From Ricordea florida (Eukaryota > Cnidaria > Anthozoa > Corallimorpharia > Ricordeidae), in assembly GCA_949710005.1 (NCBI GenBank), contig OX453278.1, forward strand, positions 7,634,597-7,698,596: a stretch of DNA of 64,000 nt. The letters are read 5' to 3'. The notes beneath the pieces are model-generated. The model was not told where the DNA came from, searched no databases, and saw only the letters and a list, made by a program, of their open reading frames with translations. The translations under genes were made by a program, and so were the position numbers. This document shows positions 13,001 through 27,400 of the stretch, one piece after another. Position 1 is the stretch's first letter. Each line of letters begins with the position of its first letter.

Positions 13001-15051
13001 CAACCCTGGGTGTACCATAATTTCCGCAGGTAATGTGTTAATTTTTCTGCAACAGTTGTTGTTGGTGCCGGTTATGGGAAGTTGTGGGTAATGCAATAAT
13101 TTTTAAAGCTACCGGTAAAGTTTAAAACCATAAGCTAACCTTATCAAAATGCCTGTGTCTTTGTACCACACAGATGTTTTTACCTCAAATAAGATACTTC
13201 TTACCTTTCCACTGGGGAAACAACAGGCAGCAATCAGGACAAATGGCAAGATAATAACAATGATAAACAGCACCCACAACCAGGGACGTTCATTGGTTGC
13301 TTCCAACAAACCACTGACCACTCCTCCCTGAGAGTAAAAAAGTGACCACATATTGCATGTAATTGCATGGGAATGAATAAATTACTTCCCAAACAATTCT
13401 TCCAACTTAAATTGCGGTGCATTAACCCTGCGAGGTCCTATATCGAGGGCCTTCTGTGGAAGTCTTGATGGGATGCTTGTCCATCGCAGGCGAATACCAC
13501 TCCAAACAGCTTAATTGGAGGTTTGACACACTAAAAACCACATTAATATATTTCCAGTTTGACTACACTATACTATATACTAGTTATAAAAAACGTTCTT
13601 ACTTCTTCACTTCCACCATAGGTTTCTTTGACATTTTTCTTTACCCAACTGCAAAAGAAAATTCAGTTAGATTGTACCATATCCTGAATAATATTATACA
13701 CAAGCCAGGGTTGGTATGATGAGTCAGTAGTTATCCAGTACTTACTAGCATTGTTAACTATATTATTAACAATAAAAATGCATATGCATGTGCAATACAC
13801 CTTTTTCTACGACTAAGTGAATTGAATTTAGAGTATGAATATAACAAGAACAAAGTAGATACATGAAATCATCTTATGATAATTATTAAGAGGTTTAAAA
13901 TATGATATTACTATTATGCACTCTTGGGTAATTGGTCATAGACACCTTTTAGCTTCTCTTTGGTCTTTCTTGGCTGTTTTTTAAGCTGAATTTTCCTTTG
14001 AAACTGGATACCTCCACCAGAATAAGAAATCCCAACAATACAACAATTTTTTGTTACGTGTTCCAGGCAATCCTGACAGTGTTGTTCAAACCAGATCCTT
14101 GATCAGCCGCCATCTTGGATGATATTACATATAGAGTGGATTGGGACGAGCACTATTTGACACATTTCTAGCATGGCGGCCAAGCACGATTGAACTTTAT
14201 TACGAGCACTAGTATTCGTACACCACAAAACACCTGCTCTACAGGCTATGTTCAGATAAGAAAACAAGCCATTTTTCTTTCAATACATGATTTAACAAAG
14301 ATCAACTACTGGTTTTGTAGGTGCAAAACTATGTGGGAGCATTTTGAGTTTTTGACTGCATTCATTGCCATTACAGAGCACCATGGTTGTAGGAAGAGTC
14401 TTGAAGTTTTTGACTCTATGTCTGAGAATTTTTGCATCTCTCAGATGGACGTTAAGATCCATCTTCTCTGTGTGTTGTTTAAACTATAACTTGTTTCTTC
14501 CACTGATTATTTTTTATCTCATTTAAATTCACACTTCCTGAAGACATTAGTCCTAACAGAAATACAACTATTGAATTTAATAAAAATACCTCACCTGTCT
14601 GTGGCCCATTTGTCAGCAATATACTTGTCATCAGTGATAATAAAATTATCAAACAGAATATCAGGAGTCATGGACCAAAGCTCTAAGCCAACAGCAGCCT
14701 GGGAAAAGCACACAAACAGAATTAAATGAAATCATCTTACACAGTGTTTTGCTACTCTGGTTTAGTTCACGAAAGAAAGTTCAAGTTCTCAACCAGACAT
14801 GTCAATGCTCCTATCCATCCTATCTTCTCAAGTAATAAGATTTCAACCAGCTTTGGTTCCTGAACTGACCTGACTCATTGACAAATAAAGGTTCCCATTG
14901 GCATTTATTACTTTTACTGTACAGTGTAACTTCAATTTATAAGAAACCACCTTTTTAAACATTTTGTTTCAGAGATTTTGAGAAACCATATATTTTAAAA
15001 TACAGAGCTGTCACATAAGGGCTGGGGGTCAGGGATTTCCCCCAGCTAACG

Positions 15052-15084
<33 letters not shown>

Positions 15085-18000
15085 CAAAACATTAGTCACA
15101 CCAGTAAATGTTTGTCCCCTGGCTACTTTGATACAAAACCAAAACATTAGTCACACCAGTAAATGTTTGTCCCCTGGCTACTTTGATACAAAACCAAAAC
15201 ATTAGTCACACCAGTAAATGTTTGTCCCCTGGCTACTTTGATACAAAACCAAAACATTAGTCACACCAGTAAATGTTCGTCATCGGCTACTTTTTTCATT
15301 TCTCCACCAAGGCAATTTATAACAACTTACAATAGGTGTCATCTTGAATGGTTGCTTGTCTTCAAAGTAATCTGGATTGGGGATCTTTTTCGGCTTCCAG
15401 ATACCCTGTCAAGTCACAAAAATAAATTCAATGTTTTAAAATTAATTACCAAGCGATAAAAGAAATCAAATGCATCCAACCTCTATCTACAATGCACTCA
15501 AAATAACAATCTGAAATACAGTGTAAAAAAATCTGGCAAAATGATGTTACTTCAAGCAATTGTTCTTGCTAAAATAACCTATGGTTTCCAAGTATAATTA
15601 TAGTGCAAGTGAAGCCAAGAGTGACTTAACAGAAGCCAAGAGTGACTTAATGTTTTGATCGCTATGGCAAGTAGAAAAAAAATTGCCAACCAAAACTATT
15701 TCCTGGCTATGTGATTTGCTTTGATATCCAGATGTAATAAAAATTTACGACCACAAAAGTCTTCAGTTTTTCTTTTATCTATTCTGGCTCTTCAAAGATT
15801 TTAACAGCAGATCATTTCCTGCCAAGCTATTCACTTGGGTAGTGGCCATTTTGATACAATATGGTCATGGACCTTTTTAGGAGTGAAGGTCACCAAAAGC
15901 CAACTTACAAAAAACTTAGCTGGGAGCACTGTACAGTATAAACATTATTCTAACCTTGTACTCTGGATTGTCAATGAGAGGAGCAGACCATTTTCCTTTG
16001 TAGTTGGGATTGTCAATAACTGGAGCTTTCCACTGGCCGCATCCTGATTTCTCACACTTTGGATTAGCTGCAATTGAAATGTTAGAACACACCGCATCAA
16101 CACAAGATCAGTGGTTCTGCAACTTTTTGAGCTTGAAATCTCAATGCTGCCAAGAAATCCTATCATCACATGTGTCAAGGTTCTGTGGTTGTATGACAAG
16201 AACTCCATGGATGTGACCTTTCCAGTGGCATACTGTACTGATTTACATACCAGCTGTTAGGGGTTCAATCAATCCCTAGTTATCACTTTTTGCAAGAAGA
16301 GTGCCATTCACTGTTTGCGTTGAGATAATACTGGTGTTTACTTGAATATGTAAACCTAATACTATTCATATGGAATCTAGACCCAAGACTGACATACTAA
16401 TGATCAAAATGCACTATATGTTGTTCCCTGGGCAACTGTGTACCTCCCCTCCCCTAACCCAACAAGTTATAATAAGTTAAAAAGTTAGTGCTAGTGTTGG
16501 GTTAGGGGAGGGGTAGGTGCATCCAGGGGATACGAGTAATAATTATCTGTACTTCCTGCAAGTTAGTTTGGAAAGTATAGTGTTGAAGTACTTAACCCTT
16601 ACCCTGGGTGCCAGAGGTTGTTTTTTTCTTTCCTTATCACTGACTGTTTGCAGTGTAGCTGTGACAGTGAGGCGCAACGCAACAAGGGAAAAAAAAACCT
16701 CTGGTCACAGGAGCCAGTGACGTCATTTCCATGCCACAGATTGGTACAGAATCTGAACTAGGTTACGGATTGGGTAATATGCCCCCTCAGTTCCTTGGAC
16801 AAGTCGCATATCCAGGAGCTGGCCAACTATGGCATTTAAATTTAAGCAAGGTGTGAGAAGATTTCCTGAAACCTGCCATCGAATGCGAAAGCAATGGCTG
16901 TTTCACGCAACTTTATTTCTACGATAGCCACGTGCAATCAAATATCAACTGTCACATTTAATGAAAACATGCACCGGTTTGGTGAGACATCTGATCCAAA
17001 AATCGCATGGAAATCAGTTCACTGGCTCCTGTGACCAAAGGATTTTTTTCCTTGGCATGCTGTGCCTTGCTGTCATGACTTCGCTGTGAACAGCCAGTGA
17101 TGTGGAAAGAAAGAAAACCCTGGCACCCAGGGTACTTAACCCTTAACGGTCATAGTCAAGTTCTTGTTTCTCTATACAGCGCTCCAAGTTGTGCCGGTTT
17201 TGGTCGCCATGGTGAGTAGAAAAACAATTGACGACCAAAAATGTCAGGAAGGTTGCCAATTTTGGCAAACTATTTCCTGGCGATTGGATCTGTTTTGATA
17301 TTTAGAAATATTAAGAACTTTCAACCACAAAACTGTTCAGTTCCTCTGTTTTCATTTCTGGCGTTTCAGGTTCGCCTGGCTATTCGCTTGTGCAGCAGCC
17401 AATTTGATACAATATGGTCAGCAGTTGCCCCCTCACTTAAATATGGCACAATGTGTATCAGGGAAACTTAAACTGTTCTTAAAAAAAAAAAATTGGCGAC
17501 CAAAATTATATCCCTGGCGACCGTTTTAGAAGTGAAGGTCGCCAAAAGGCGACTTAAAAATAAAGTTAGCTTGGAGTACTGCTATACAGTACAAGCAGAA
17601 TATGTAAGAAAAGAGCATTGGCATGTCAAGACAATGACAGTATGAAGATATTCCCATACATATAGTTTACTTCATAGAAAGTGCGACGTACGGGGTTGTA
17701 TTCATGAGTTGTTTGTGTCAAAAAACCGAACGAGCGAGGTACGAGCGAGTGAGTGCTTTTGATACAAACAACGAGTGAATACAACCCCGTACAAAGTACT
17801 TTCTATGACGTGATCTGTTTATTACACGTAACAGAAGAATTTTCATTGAAATAGTTTTCTGAACACAAATTAGAACTGAGTAAAAACTCACTAACAAAAG
17901 AAGCAAATGCAAATTTAATAGCAATGGAAAATATCGCACTGGTCCTCACTACATCAAGAAAATAAACTGCTGAAGTCATTTCCTTCATAATGGCTGAGGA

Positions 18001-18421
18001 ATACTCTTTCATAAATAACAATCAAAGCGTGAAAGAAAATACCTGAGCGATGTCGGTTCGTATTGTTCTCCGTCTTTCGTTCGAACTAGAAGCAGATAAT
18101 TGAAGAGATCTTTTGCATCAATATTTTCATTCTCTCTCGGCAGCTCGTTCCTTGAAACTTTTTTGAGCAACGAGACATCTGTCTGTGTTTTGTCAATGTG
18201 TTTTTGTTTTCTTGATGCTACAAACTCGTCTATGGAGCAACCAACCGACACAAACCAAGAGCTTTCCTCCGCCTTTTCCGATTTCGCAAGAAAAATCTGG
18301 AGGAGGCGCGCCGCTAAAAATGGCGCCAAATCTAAAAAGCAATTTGAATGTAACGATGCACGATTCTGATTGGATCAGAAAGACCTTGCGCTATCGTTGA
18401 TTGGTTTTATTTTCACACGTG

Positions 18422-18454
<33 letters not shown>

Positions 18455-21400
18455 CGTTTTTTTCACATGTGAAAATAAAGCGTTCAGAATTCTACAAATC
18501 AGCTTTATGGAATAAAATTACCGTGTTACGTGTAATAAATATTTCTACTGCCTGGTCTAATCACTGCATACTGATACCACAAAGGGTGAATTTAATACTG
18601 ATTGCTATATTGCTATTTGGACAAAGGTTTTAAGTAGCCTTTATTTACAATTTTTAAAGTTTGGATAATTCGTTTGCTCAACAGTAAATAAATATTGGAA
18701 GGGGAGTTGAGATCTAGATCCAAGACTGGCAAACTATTCATCCTGACTTTACTACAGTCCTTTAGGAAACATCACTGACAATTAAATTTCTTTTTATTTT
18801 TGTATGCAAAATTCAGTAATCATCTTTGTACAGTGTCTAGGGTAGCTTTGGATGTCTTACCGATCTGAGGGGCTTCCCATTCTCCATCTTCCTCTTCATC
18901 CCAGTCTTCAGGTTTGATGCCATTAGGATCAGGAACATACTCAGGTTCATCGTCCAACCAATCCTCTGGTTTCTGAAAACAATGAAGTTGATAACAATTA
19001 CTATTCATAACACCAAACATTGCTTCTATTTCTATCCATGCAGTAATGAACACCTTAAAACCAGTATAGAAAATGTGTACAGTTGACTCCCGAAAACTTG
19101 AACCTTCAAGGGAAATTGAAAGGGGTTTGATTTATTGACCCTTTAAGCCCCGAGGGTCTCCTAAAGATGAGTGAAATCGTCTGGCAGTAGCCAGAGTGAA
19201 ATCTATAAAGACACTATTGGGGCTTAAAGGGTTAACCCTTTACCCCCCAAGAGTGACTTTATAGATTTTACTCTGGCTAACGCCAGACGATTTTACTTGT
19301 CACAGGGAGACCCCTTAGGGGTTAAAGGGTTAAGGAGATAGTTTTAAACTCTTTAAGCCCCGAGGGGTCTCGCTAAGATGAGTGAAATCATCTGGCGTTA
19401 GCCAGAGTGAAATCTATAAAGACACTATTCGGGCTTAAAGGGTTAAGGGTAAAACTACGCAAGAAATGACCTGAAGGGAAATGAAAATTGGTTCAAGCTA
19501 CAATGGGTTGCAAAAATCTTGAGGCACTTTAAAAAGCGCCTCTTCCTTTCAACAACTACCACCACAAAGTTTGTTGATTTTCCAGCTTCCCCCTCCCTCT
19601 CCCCCCTTCAATGTTTTATGCTTCACTTTTCAGCATGGTTTTGCATTGGTGGCAACATTGATAAGGGGGGGGGGTTGCATTGGTGGCAACATTGATAAGG
19701 GGGGGGTTGCATTGGTGGCAACACTGATAAGGGGGGGGGTTGCATTGGTGGCAACACTGATAAGGGGGGGTTGCATTGGTGGCAACACTGATAAGGGGGG
19801 GTTGCATTGGTGGCAACACTGATAAGGGGGGGTTGCATTGGTGGCAACACTGATAAGGGGGGGGTTGCATTGGTGGCAACACTGATAAGGGGGGAAAGGG
19901 GAACTTAAATGTATGAGAGTATTGTTAAATTACTAACACTCCAAATAGGTGGTGTCTCAAGTAACTGTGCACTTAGTTGCCAGTTGTAGCAGGAGGTTCA
20001 AGTTAGAGAGGGTTTGAGTTCTCAGCAGGTGACTGTAGTAAGTACTGTGGGTGCAAAAATAGCAACTCAGTTTTGTTTTGATTCTCAATAAATCGCAATG
20101 CTCTGCTCTTTCAGTTACAGCTCTGACACTGCCGCCGACACTGTTGCTAGTGAAAACCAGCCTCTTAAACCCAAGGATGGCTATGCAGCCCACGAGTGAC
20201 CAGGGACAGTATTATAAAGTGTTGGAACAGGCAAACAAACTTGTCCCAAAGTAAAGTCATGCAAGATTCTTCGGTTACTATTGTGGAAATACATAACCAA
20301 AAGCAATTGTGGAATTACTTTTAACAGCCAATAGCCATATACAATACAATAATGAAAAGAAAAAAATAATTTAATAGTATGCATATTGATGTGGTAAAAT
20401 GTGTGCTTTCTGCATTAATGTGCATAAGAGATGTTGAAAACAGGTCACATTTCAGTTACATTTCAGTATATTATACTAGTATTAGTACGTAAAACTCAAG
20501 CAGTTAGAGAAATGTCAAGTGACACTCAACATGAAAGCAAACATTACGACAGCAAACATTATGACAGCAATTAATGTAATATAATTCATGTGTAGGACAG
20601 CGTTACAACAAAAAAATATAATCACATCTATGGAGAGCAAGAAAATTGTACTGGGCATTAATTACCATTTAAAGCATCGAGTTTACGTAAGTTTGCTCAT
20701 GTTATCGCTATTGGAGGCAATACCCAACAGGAATATTGACTACCACTATCAGTACAGGGCTGGGTTGTTCGAAGCAGGGTTAAGCTAACCCAGGGTATGT
20801 GCAAAATTTAAATGCAAATATGAGAGCTTAAAAAGCACATTCATTATAATTCTTTTTGAATACAATTCCAATGGTTGTATATGTTGTAGTTCAATTTTTA
20901 CCTTGGTTCAAATTTTATTTTCCTTTGTTTTCTGGTACGGTAATGTATGATAATGAGTTTGAAACAAAGGAATATAAAATTTAAACCAAGGATAAAATTG
21001 AACTACAACATATACTCAAAGTAAATTAGAAAGTTATCAGGCAAAACGCTTTTTACCAAGAGAAAAAGAAACCCAGGTTAAAATTTAACCCTGGATTAGC
21101 GCTAATCGGCGTTCGAACAACCGGCCCCAGGACTTAACCTCACCTTGGCATCAGGATCTGGAATCTTAGCTGGAGCATCCTCATCCCAGTCGTCAGGTTT
21201 CTCAGCATCTGGATCAGGGATTTTCTCTCTTTCATCCCAATCCTCTGGTTTCTTGTCATCAGGATCATCAATTTCCTCAGGGGGGTTGACAGAGGGAGTG
21301 AAATCCTTCAAAAGATTTCCAGAACTAACACTTTCCTGATCTACAAACACTTCAAACGAGTTGTCTGGTTGCACAACAAGGGTAAACAAGTGCGTTTTCT

Positions 21401-24400
21401 TGCCATCAAAGACACCCTGGAAGTTTCCTGTGGGCTTCTTGGCATGCTTCTCCTCAAACTCTCCTGTCTTGGGATTTTTATGCCTGAAGATAAAGTGAAG
21501 CTGGAAAAGACAACACATTAACTGAGCAGGCACAACAAGAACAATACATAACCCTAAGGCCACTGTACAAGACATTTTGACTAACCATAGAAAATTATAT
21601 AAACTTTTGATTGCTTTTTTATTGTTATTTATTAGATATTGCAAAGCTTCCATTAGTCTTTTTATTTTATTTCTTGTTGGAATTTTTGCACTCTTTCCCC
21701 CTTTTTCTATTACTTTTCAGTTTTTTTTGCTATCAATGACAATGACTTCGGAATCTACACAGTAACAGTTGTGCATTTGAGTAAGAAGTCCTTCAGATAT
21801 AGGGGTAATGATACATGTAAATAATTTTGGACAGCACATCTATGCAACTGTGAAAGTCTAAAATATACAAAACAATTGAATATAAAATTTTTTAGTGGAG
21901 GGCAGGCTCATTTTGCTGAAAGACGTGATCATGCAATTCCCTTATATCTTGATGCCAACATGTTACCAATAAATTTTCTTTAATACAAATCTGTTTCACA
22001 TGTAATGCACAACATCAATAATAATGCACCATTAAATATGGTCATATTATTATTCGAGTCAACACACCATCAACCACCTCTGTGAAGCATTACGTCAAAA
22101 ATTCTAGATTAGAGACACAAAACATGCCTTTTCTAGACTTGGTGTAAGACTCTGGAATGAGATATCTTGTCATATAACAGATTTGCCAAAAAATACATTT
22201 GAAAAGGTCCTCTGACAATTGCTTTTTGATATTTTGGAAAAGAGAACTATATTGAAATACCAATGATTAAAAAAGTAGGATGAGCTAAATAGTTTCCATT
22301 CACATCATTGTGTCCCAGTTTTGTTCATAGCCATAGCCATCTGAATTTCTTGTTACCTTCTGTTATTTTGTCTTAGGTGTGGTTGTGTTTGTCCCGCCCC
22401 AACTAGCTCTGTTGCTATTTGCGGGACAAGCTGTCTTTAATGTGAAGAAATGTAATTGTGAAGAAATGAAAAATGCAGAAACTGAAATTGTAATACCTGT
22501 TGCTCATTGTAATTGTAATTGTAACTTAATTGTACTGCACTGAAATAAATATATAAAAAGGTTGTTGCTGCTCATTGTTAAATACTTGAAATAAAAAACA
22601 GTATCATTTAGGAGTAAAATAATTCATTGGGATGCTCTCTATGTAATTACCTTTTTGTCTTCACCACACTTGTCCGGTCCAAACATTATGGTGTATGGAC
22701 TTCTATCTTGAAAAGATTTCTGCAGAAAACAATAAAAGTCCACGAGATAATACTTGGAAATACTGCTATCATTCAGTCATTTTGCTAATTATTAATTCCT
22801 AACATCTAATGATCAGCCTGCACATTCTCCTGGCAATATAGAGCAATGAATTTAGGCCATGAGAATACAAAAGAATGATCACTACTGATACTCAAATATA
22901 TTCCCCTTACAGGTACAGTTTGAAATGTATAGGAACCAATAAAGAAAAATTGTTTTTTAACACTAGGGTTTTAAGGGTGATGTTTCAGTACATCATCACA
23001 AGTTTCAATGTACTCATGTAATTGCCCGTGGTCTGCACAAGTTGAACATGAAAATTGAGACTTGTTCATTTTTCTTAAATTTAGGGTAAAATTTGAGTCA
23101 TTGTTGGCAAATACCAGACTTACTACATGCAACAGCCTTTCTACAACCATCAGAAAGGTTATACTGGAGGATTATAATGCTGATCAGCTTGGTTACTGTT
23201 GACAGCCAGCACTGATCAAAGTTGTTGGTCATGTTTTTTTAGTGCACTGTAATACCGTATTCGCACGTGTATAGGCCGCACTTTTTTTTCAAATAAATTT
23301 TGCGCAAAATGGGGGTGCGGCCTATACACGGTATAACTAAAATCTTCATATGATTTAGTGAAAGCCCCTTTAGTTGTGACGTAATTCTTTGTACAACACA
23401 AGTGTATAGGCTTGGGCAGATATGGAGCTTTGATATTTTAGTCAATTGCTGCTGAAACGAACATTTTGAAGCCTGAAAGCATCTGTCCGATCCTTGAACC
23501 TCGCTGAGATATAAATCATTGAATATGGAGGCTTTAAATATTTCTCATAACCGAGAAATGATCCACCTATGTAGAATCTAACAGAAAAAGTGTACAAGTA
23601 GCGATCGCATGTCTCGCGTGCGACATGATTAGAAATAGATTTGAGATTCATGTTGGGCTTTGTCTACCCGATAGTTACATTTAATTACAACTTAGCTTGG
23701 TTTCCAATGAAAACATAGTCCAAGAACATCAAACACTACATAGAAAACACAGCATAAACCCTCGTGCGAGTCGACACAATCCGCCCCCATCTTTGATTCA
23801 TTCAGTAACCTTAGCAACCGATAACAATTGTGCGTGAACGAAACGAATGTCTTGAAGTTTGATCCCTGCACCTCACTGAGTCAGTAAATCCTTCAGAGAC
23901 AATCTGAGGGGTCTCACTGTTTCTCATAACAAAGAAATGATTCACGCATGTGGAATTGCCAGAATCTCCGTTAACATATCTGTGACAAAGCGAGTACAAG
24001 TACACCAAAGTAGCGATCGCATGTCTCGTATGCTTATGTTTTATATTAAATTTGAGATTCAACATTGATTTTTCTGTCAAATAATTTATCCGTTATGTGT
24101 ACTTACATCTGAGCTTTGTTTCTAACGAAAACAAAGTCTGAGAACAACAAACACTGCATAAGAAACGTGACATGAACTTTCATACGATCGAGTTGACACA
24201 GTTTTGTTTGTTCAATCGAATGCATGCTGTTTTAGATTATTTATCGCGTTGAATTTTGTCATATAAACAAATACAGTCGATTGCATCTACCCGTGAACGC
24301 ACGCGCTCAAAACATGTTTTCACGTGACGTCAAACGTCTGAGTTTCAGGCGTCAAACTTTGAAGTTTTCCCGCCCAAATGTGAAGTTCCCTCGATTAACG

Positions 24401-27400
24401 ATTTTTGAAACTGCACCCTTGCTGATGCGTAATCTTCTCCCAACTTCTGAAAAACAATAATCCTGCGCAAGTTCTTTTACTTTATTCCGCAAATCGCTTG
24501 AAAGTGGGACACCTTTTTGATAATTTCTTCCTTGTTGATATTGAAAACATCTTCCCTTTGAGCAGTGCCGAGAAGGATAACTTCACATTTGGGCGGGAAA
24601 ACTTCAAAGTTTGACGCCTGAAACTCAGACGTTTGGCATCACGTGAAAACATGTGTTGAGCGCGTGCGTTCACGGGTAGATGCAATCGACTGTAACAATA
24701 TCTTCATGGTACTCGGCACTCGCCAGGCCTTTGCGTTTTTAAGAACGCATGAATTTTTTTTCAAGAAATGTGGCAAAACTCGGGGTGCGGCTTATACACG
24801 AGTGCGGCCTATACACGTGCGAATACGGTACTCTTTATCATGCGGCTGGTTGCATTTGTGAGCGAGTAAATCCTTAACTCTGATTGGCTACCCAGTTGGG
24901 CATGATGAGACTATCAGAATTTCTTGTGTTGTAACAAAACAAAACAAAATGTCCACATAATAAATCCTTTAATAACCACGCTTGCTCAGTCAGAGTGTTG
25001 GAGAGTAATTGAGAGCGACATGAAGAAATTGAATGTGTTCCATAACCGTGGCCTAAGAAGGATCCGCGGTATATTCTGGCCAAACGTCATCTCAAATAAG
25101 GAGCTCTACAAAATGACCAGTAGTAGCAGCATGGTAAGCGAGATCAAATACCGGCACTTGAAATGGCTGGGTCATGTCCTCTGCATGGACCAACAGTGGA
25201 CACCAAAGATGGCCCTATGTTGGACACCAACAGGAAGGCAGAAACCCGGTAGGCCGAAGACCACCGGGCAGAGAACCGTTACCTCTGAAATGTAAGATCT
25301 TGGCCTCAGTTGGGGCCAAGCATAACACCTTGCGGCAAACACCAAAAGTGGAGACGAGCTATACTGGCCTTATGTCTCACCAGGGATGAAGAGGCTAAAG
25401 TAAGTAAGTTGCTCAGTCAAGATGGTTGTCTATTGACCTAATCCTTTTCTGGATTCATATCATTGATCTTGACAATGTCTCTTGGTCAACAAAACCACAG
25501 AGAAGGAGATAAACCAATATGTAGCCATGTTGACTGAACAAGCTTGGTCAATAAATCATAAGTAAGCATCTATGATTCCTGAGCCTTACCAAATCAAGGG
25601 CATTATCATCTGAAAGGAGTTTCACATAAGCACCACCACATTCCATTGGCTGCTGGAACTTGACTTCATATCTGAAAATGGCAAAGAACCCCCCCAAAAA
25701 TTAGTACCCCAAATGAAAGCTTGCACGGCCACCTAATTGCTCCAGGCGAGTAAACAATATGCAGTGTTGCATCCAGAGCGCGTCATTGCGTCCTGGGACG
25801 CAATAGTTTGCTTTTGGACCCCCTAAAATACTAAGAAGGGGTCTCTGTGGACGCACAAATATCATGCTTGAAATATATGCACATTCCTTCCACTTGTATC
25901 GATGCGAAGAAAAACAATCCGCTTGCCACGTGCGGAACAACGAACTTCCGAATATGAACACTGGAGCGTCATGCTTTCTGATGTACAACTGCTAGCAATG
26001 ACGGATTTTCGCGTTCATTCGCTTCACATTTTTTGAGTTCAGACTTCTCTTAACAAAAGCTTTTTAGTTTGAGAGAGCCGTAGCGTCATGTAGAGGTGAA
26101 CGAAGAAACATTTACTCGGCCCAGTAATCACAGTTTTCAAAATGGCGGACACCTACAATGCGATTTTTCACTCATCTTCATCATCAAATTAAAAGGTGAT
26201 TAAAATCAATATTTATGATAGGACCCCCAAAATTCTGGTCTGGACCCCCAAATATTTGTCCAAGGGGTCCAGAGGACCCCTACCCAATAAAACCTGGATG
26301 CAACACTGAATATGCCATACTTCAAGGTGCACTAAACACAGAGAGGCATCATGTCAGCATTTGCCAACTTCTATGACAGCACAATATTTGTATAATGTAA
26401 TGCTTTGACAAGCAGGTGATCTAATACTTTAAATCCTTGATGGGATGTAAATTTAAAAGTGCTCAAAAAAGTGTTAACAAGATAGCTCAAGGAAAGAAGG
26501 ACAAGATGCAAAGACCCTGGGTAAAACTGGAGAGCACCACAAGTACAATAACATGTCTACAGGAAGAGTTGAAAGTATGTAGAAGACAAGACTAGGGAAT
26601 GAAGTAAAATGGCTCTTCCAAGATCACAATTGCTAGAAAACATTTGTTGACACATCATACCCAGACAGTGATAATTTTATATTTAAAAATATGGAAGTGA
26701 GTATAACTAGTTTCACTACAAAGATGACACAAGAAAATACTCACTGCACAATAAGGGGCTTCTCCTTGAACTCAAACTTCTTTTTTAGACTGGAGGAAAT
26801 TGCATGGTGTCTTGCTTTGGACTAGAGATAAGGAACCAATGATCACAAAAGAGGTAAGGACAAAAAGAAGCCTCCTTGTACTTATACTGTACAAGCACTT
26901 TTCACCAAGACAGAAAAAATGGCAATGGCTGCAATAGCTTCACATTTAAACAGTGCTCGAAATTAGAAAAAAATCGAGGTTGTCCTTATGGCAAATGCCG
27001 GACAACCTGGCCCCCGACATTGGTATAGGGTTTGACCAGAGAAATAATACCCCTATCAGTATGCCTCTGTTTTCATAGTTCTCGAAGTGCTGCGAATAAT
27101 AAATATTTGATATTTCAAGCAAAGTAAGTATAACCATCCCAATTACTTTATTCTCTGTCAAGATTCACTTATATAATACTAATACATTTGTATATACGCG
27201 TGCGCCAAAATATTTCGAGGTCTCGGTTTGAAGACAACACGACAAGCTTATCGTGGCTTATTGAATCGAACGAACGGCGTTCAATTAACGGTTACAACCT
27301 TCCATTTCCTTTGTTTTACATCTATCAGTATCAGGAGATAAACCTTGCATTTAGAGCTGTTTTCGTGTCTCAAGTTTATAGTTCTGTTCTTTATTCTGTT

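Noticed and set aside
15062..15290. Possible CRISPR-like array
   Set aside because: The 55-bp units are direct tandem copies without unique spacers, in an animal intron.
19616..19882. [12 protein letters not shown] repeat ORFs on the minus strand
   Set aside because: Products of the G-rich minisatellite read in several frames.
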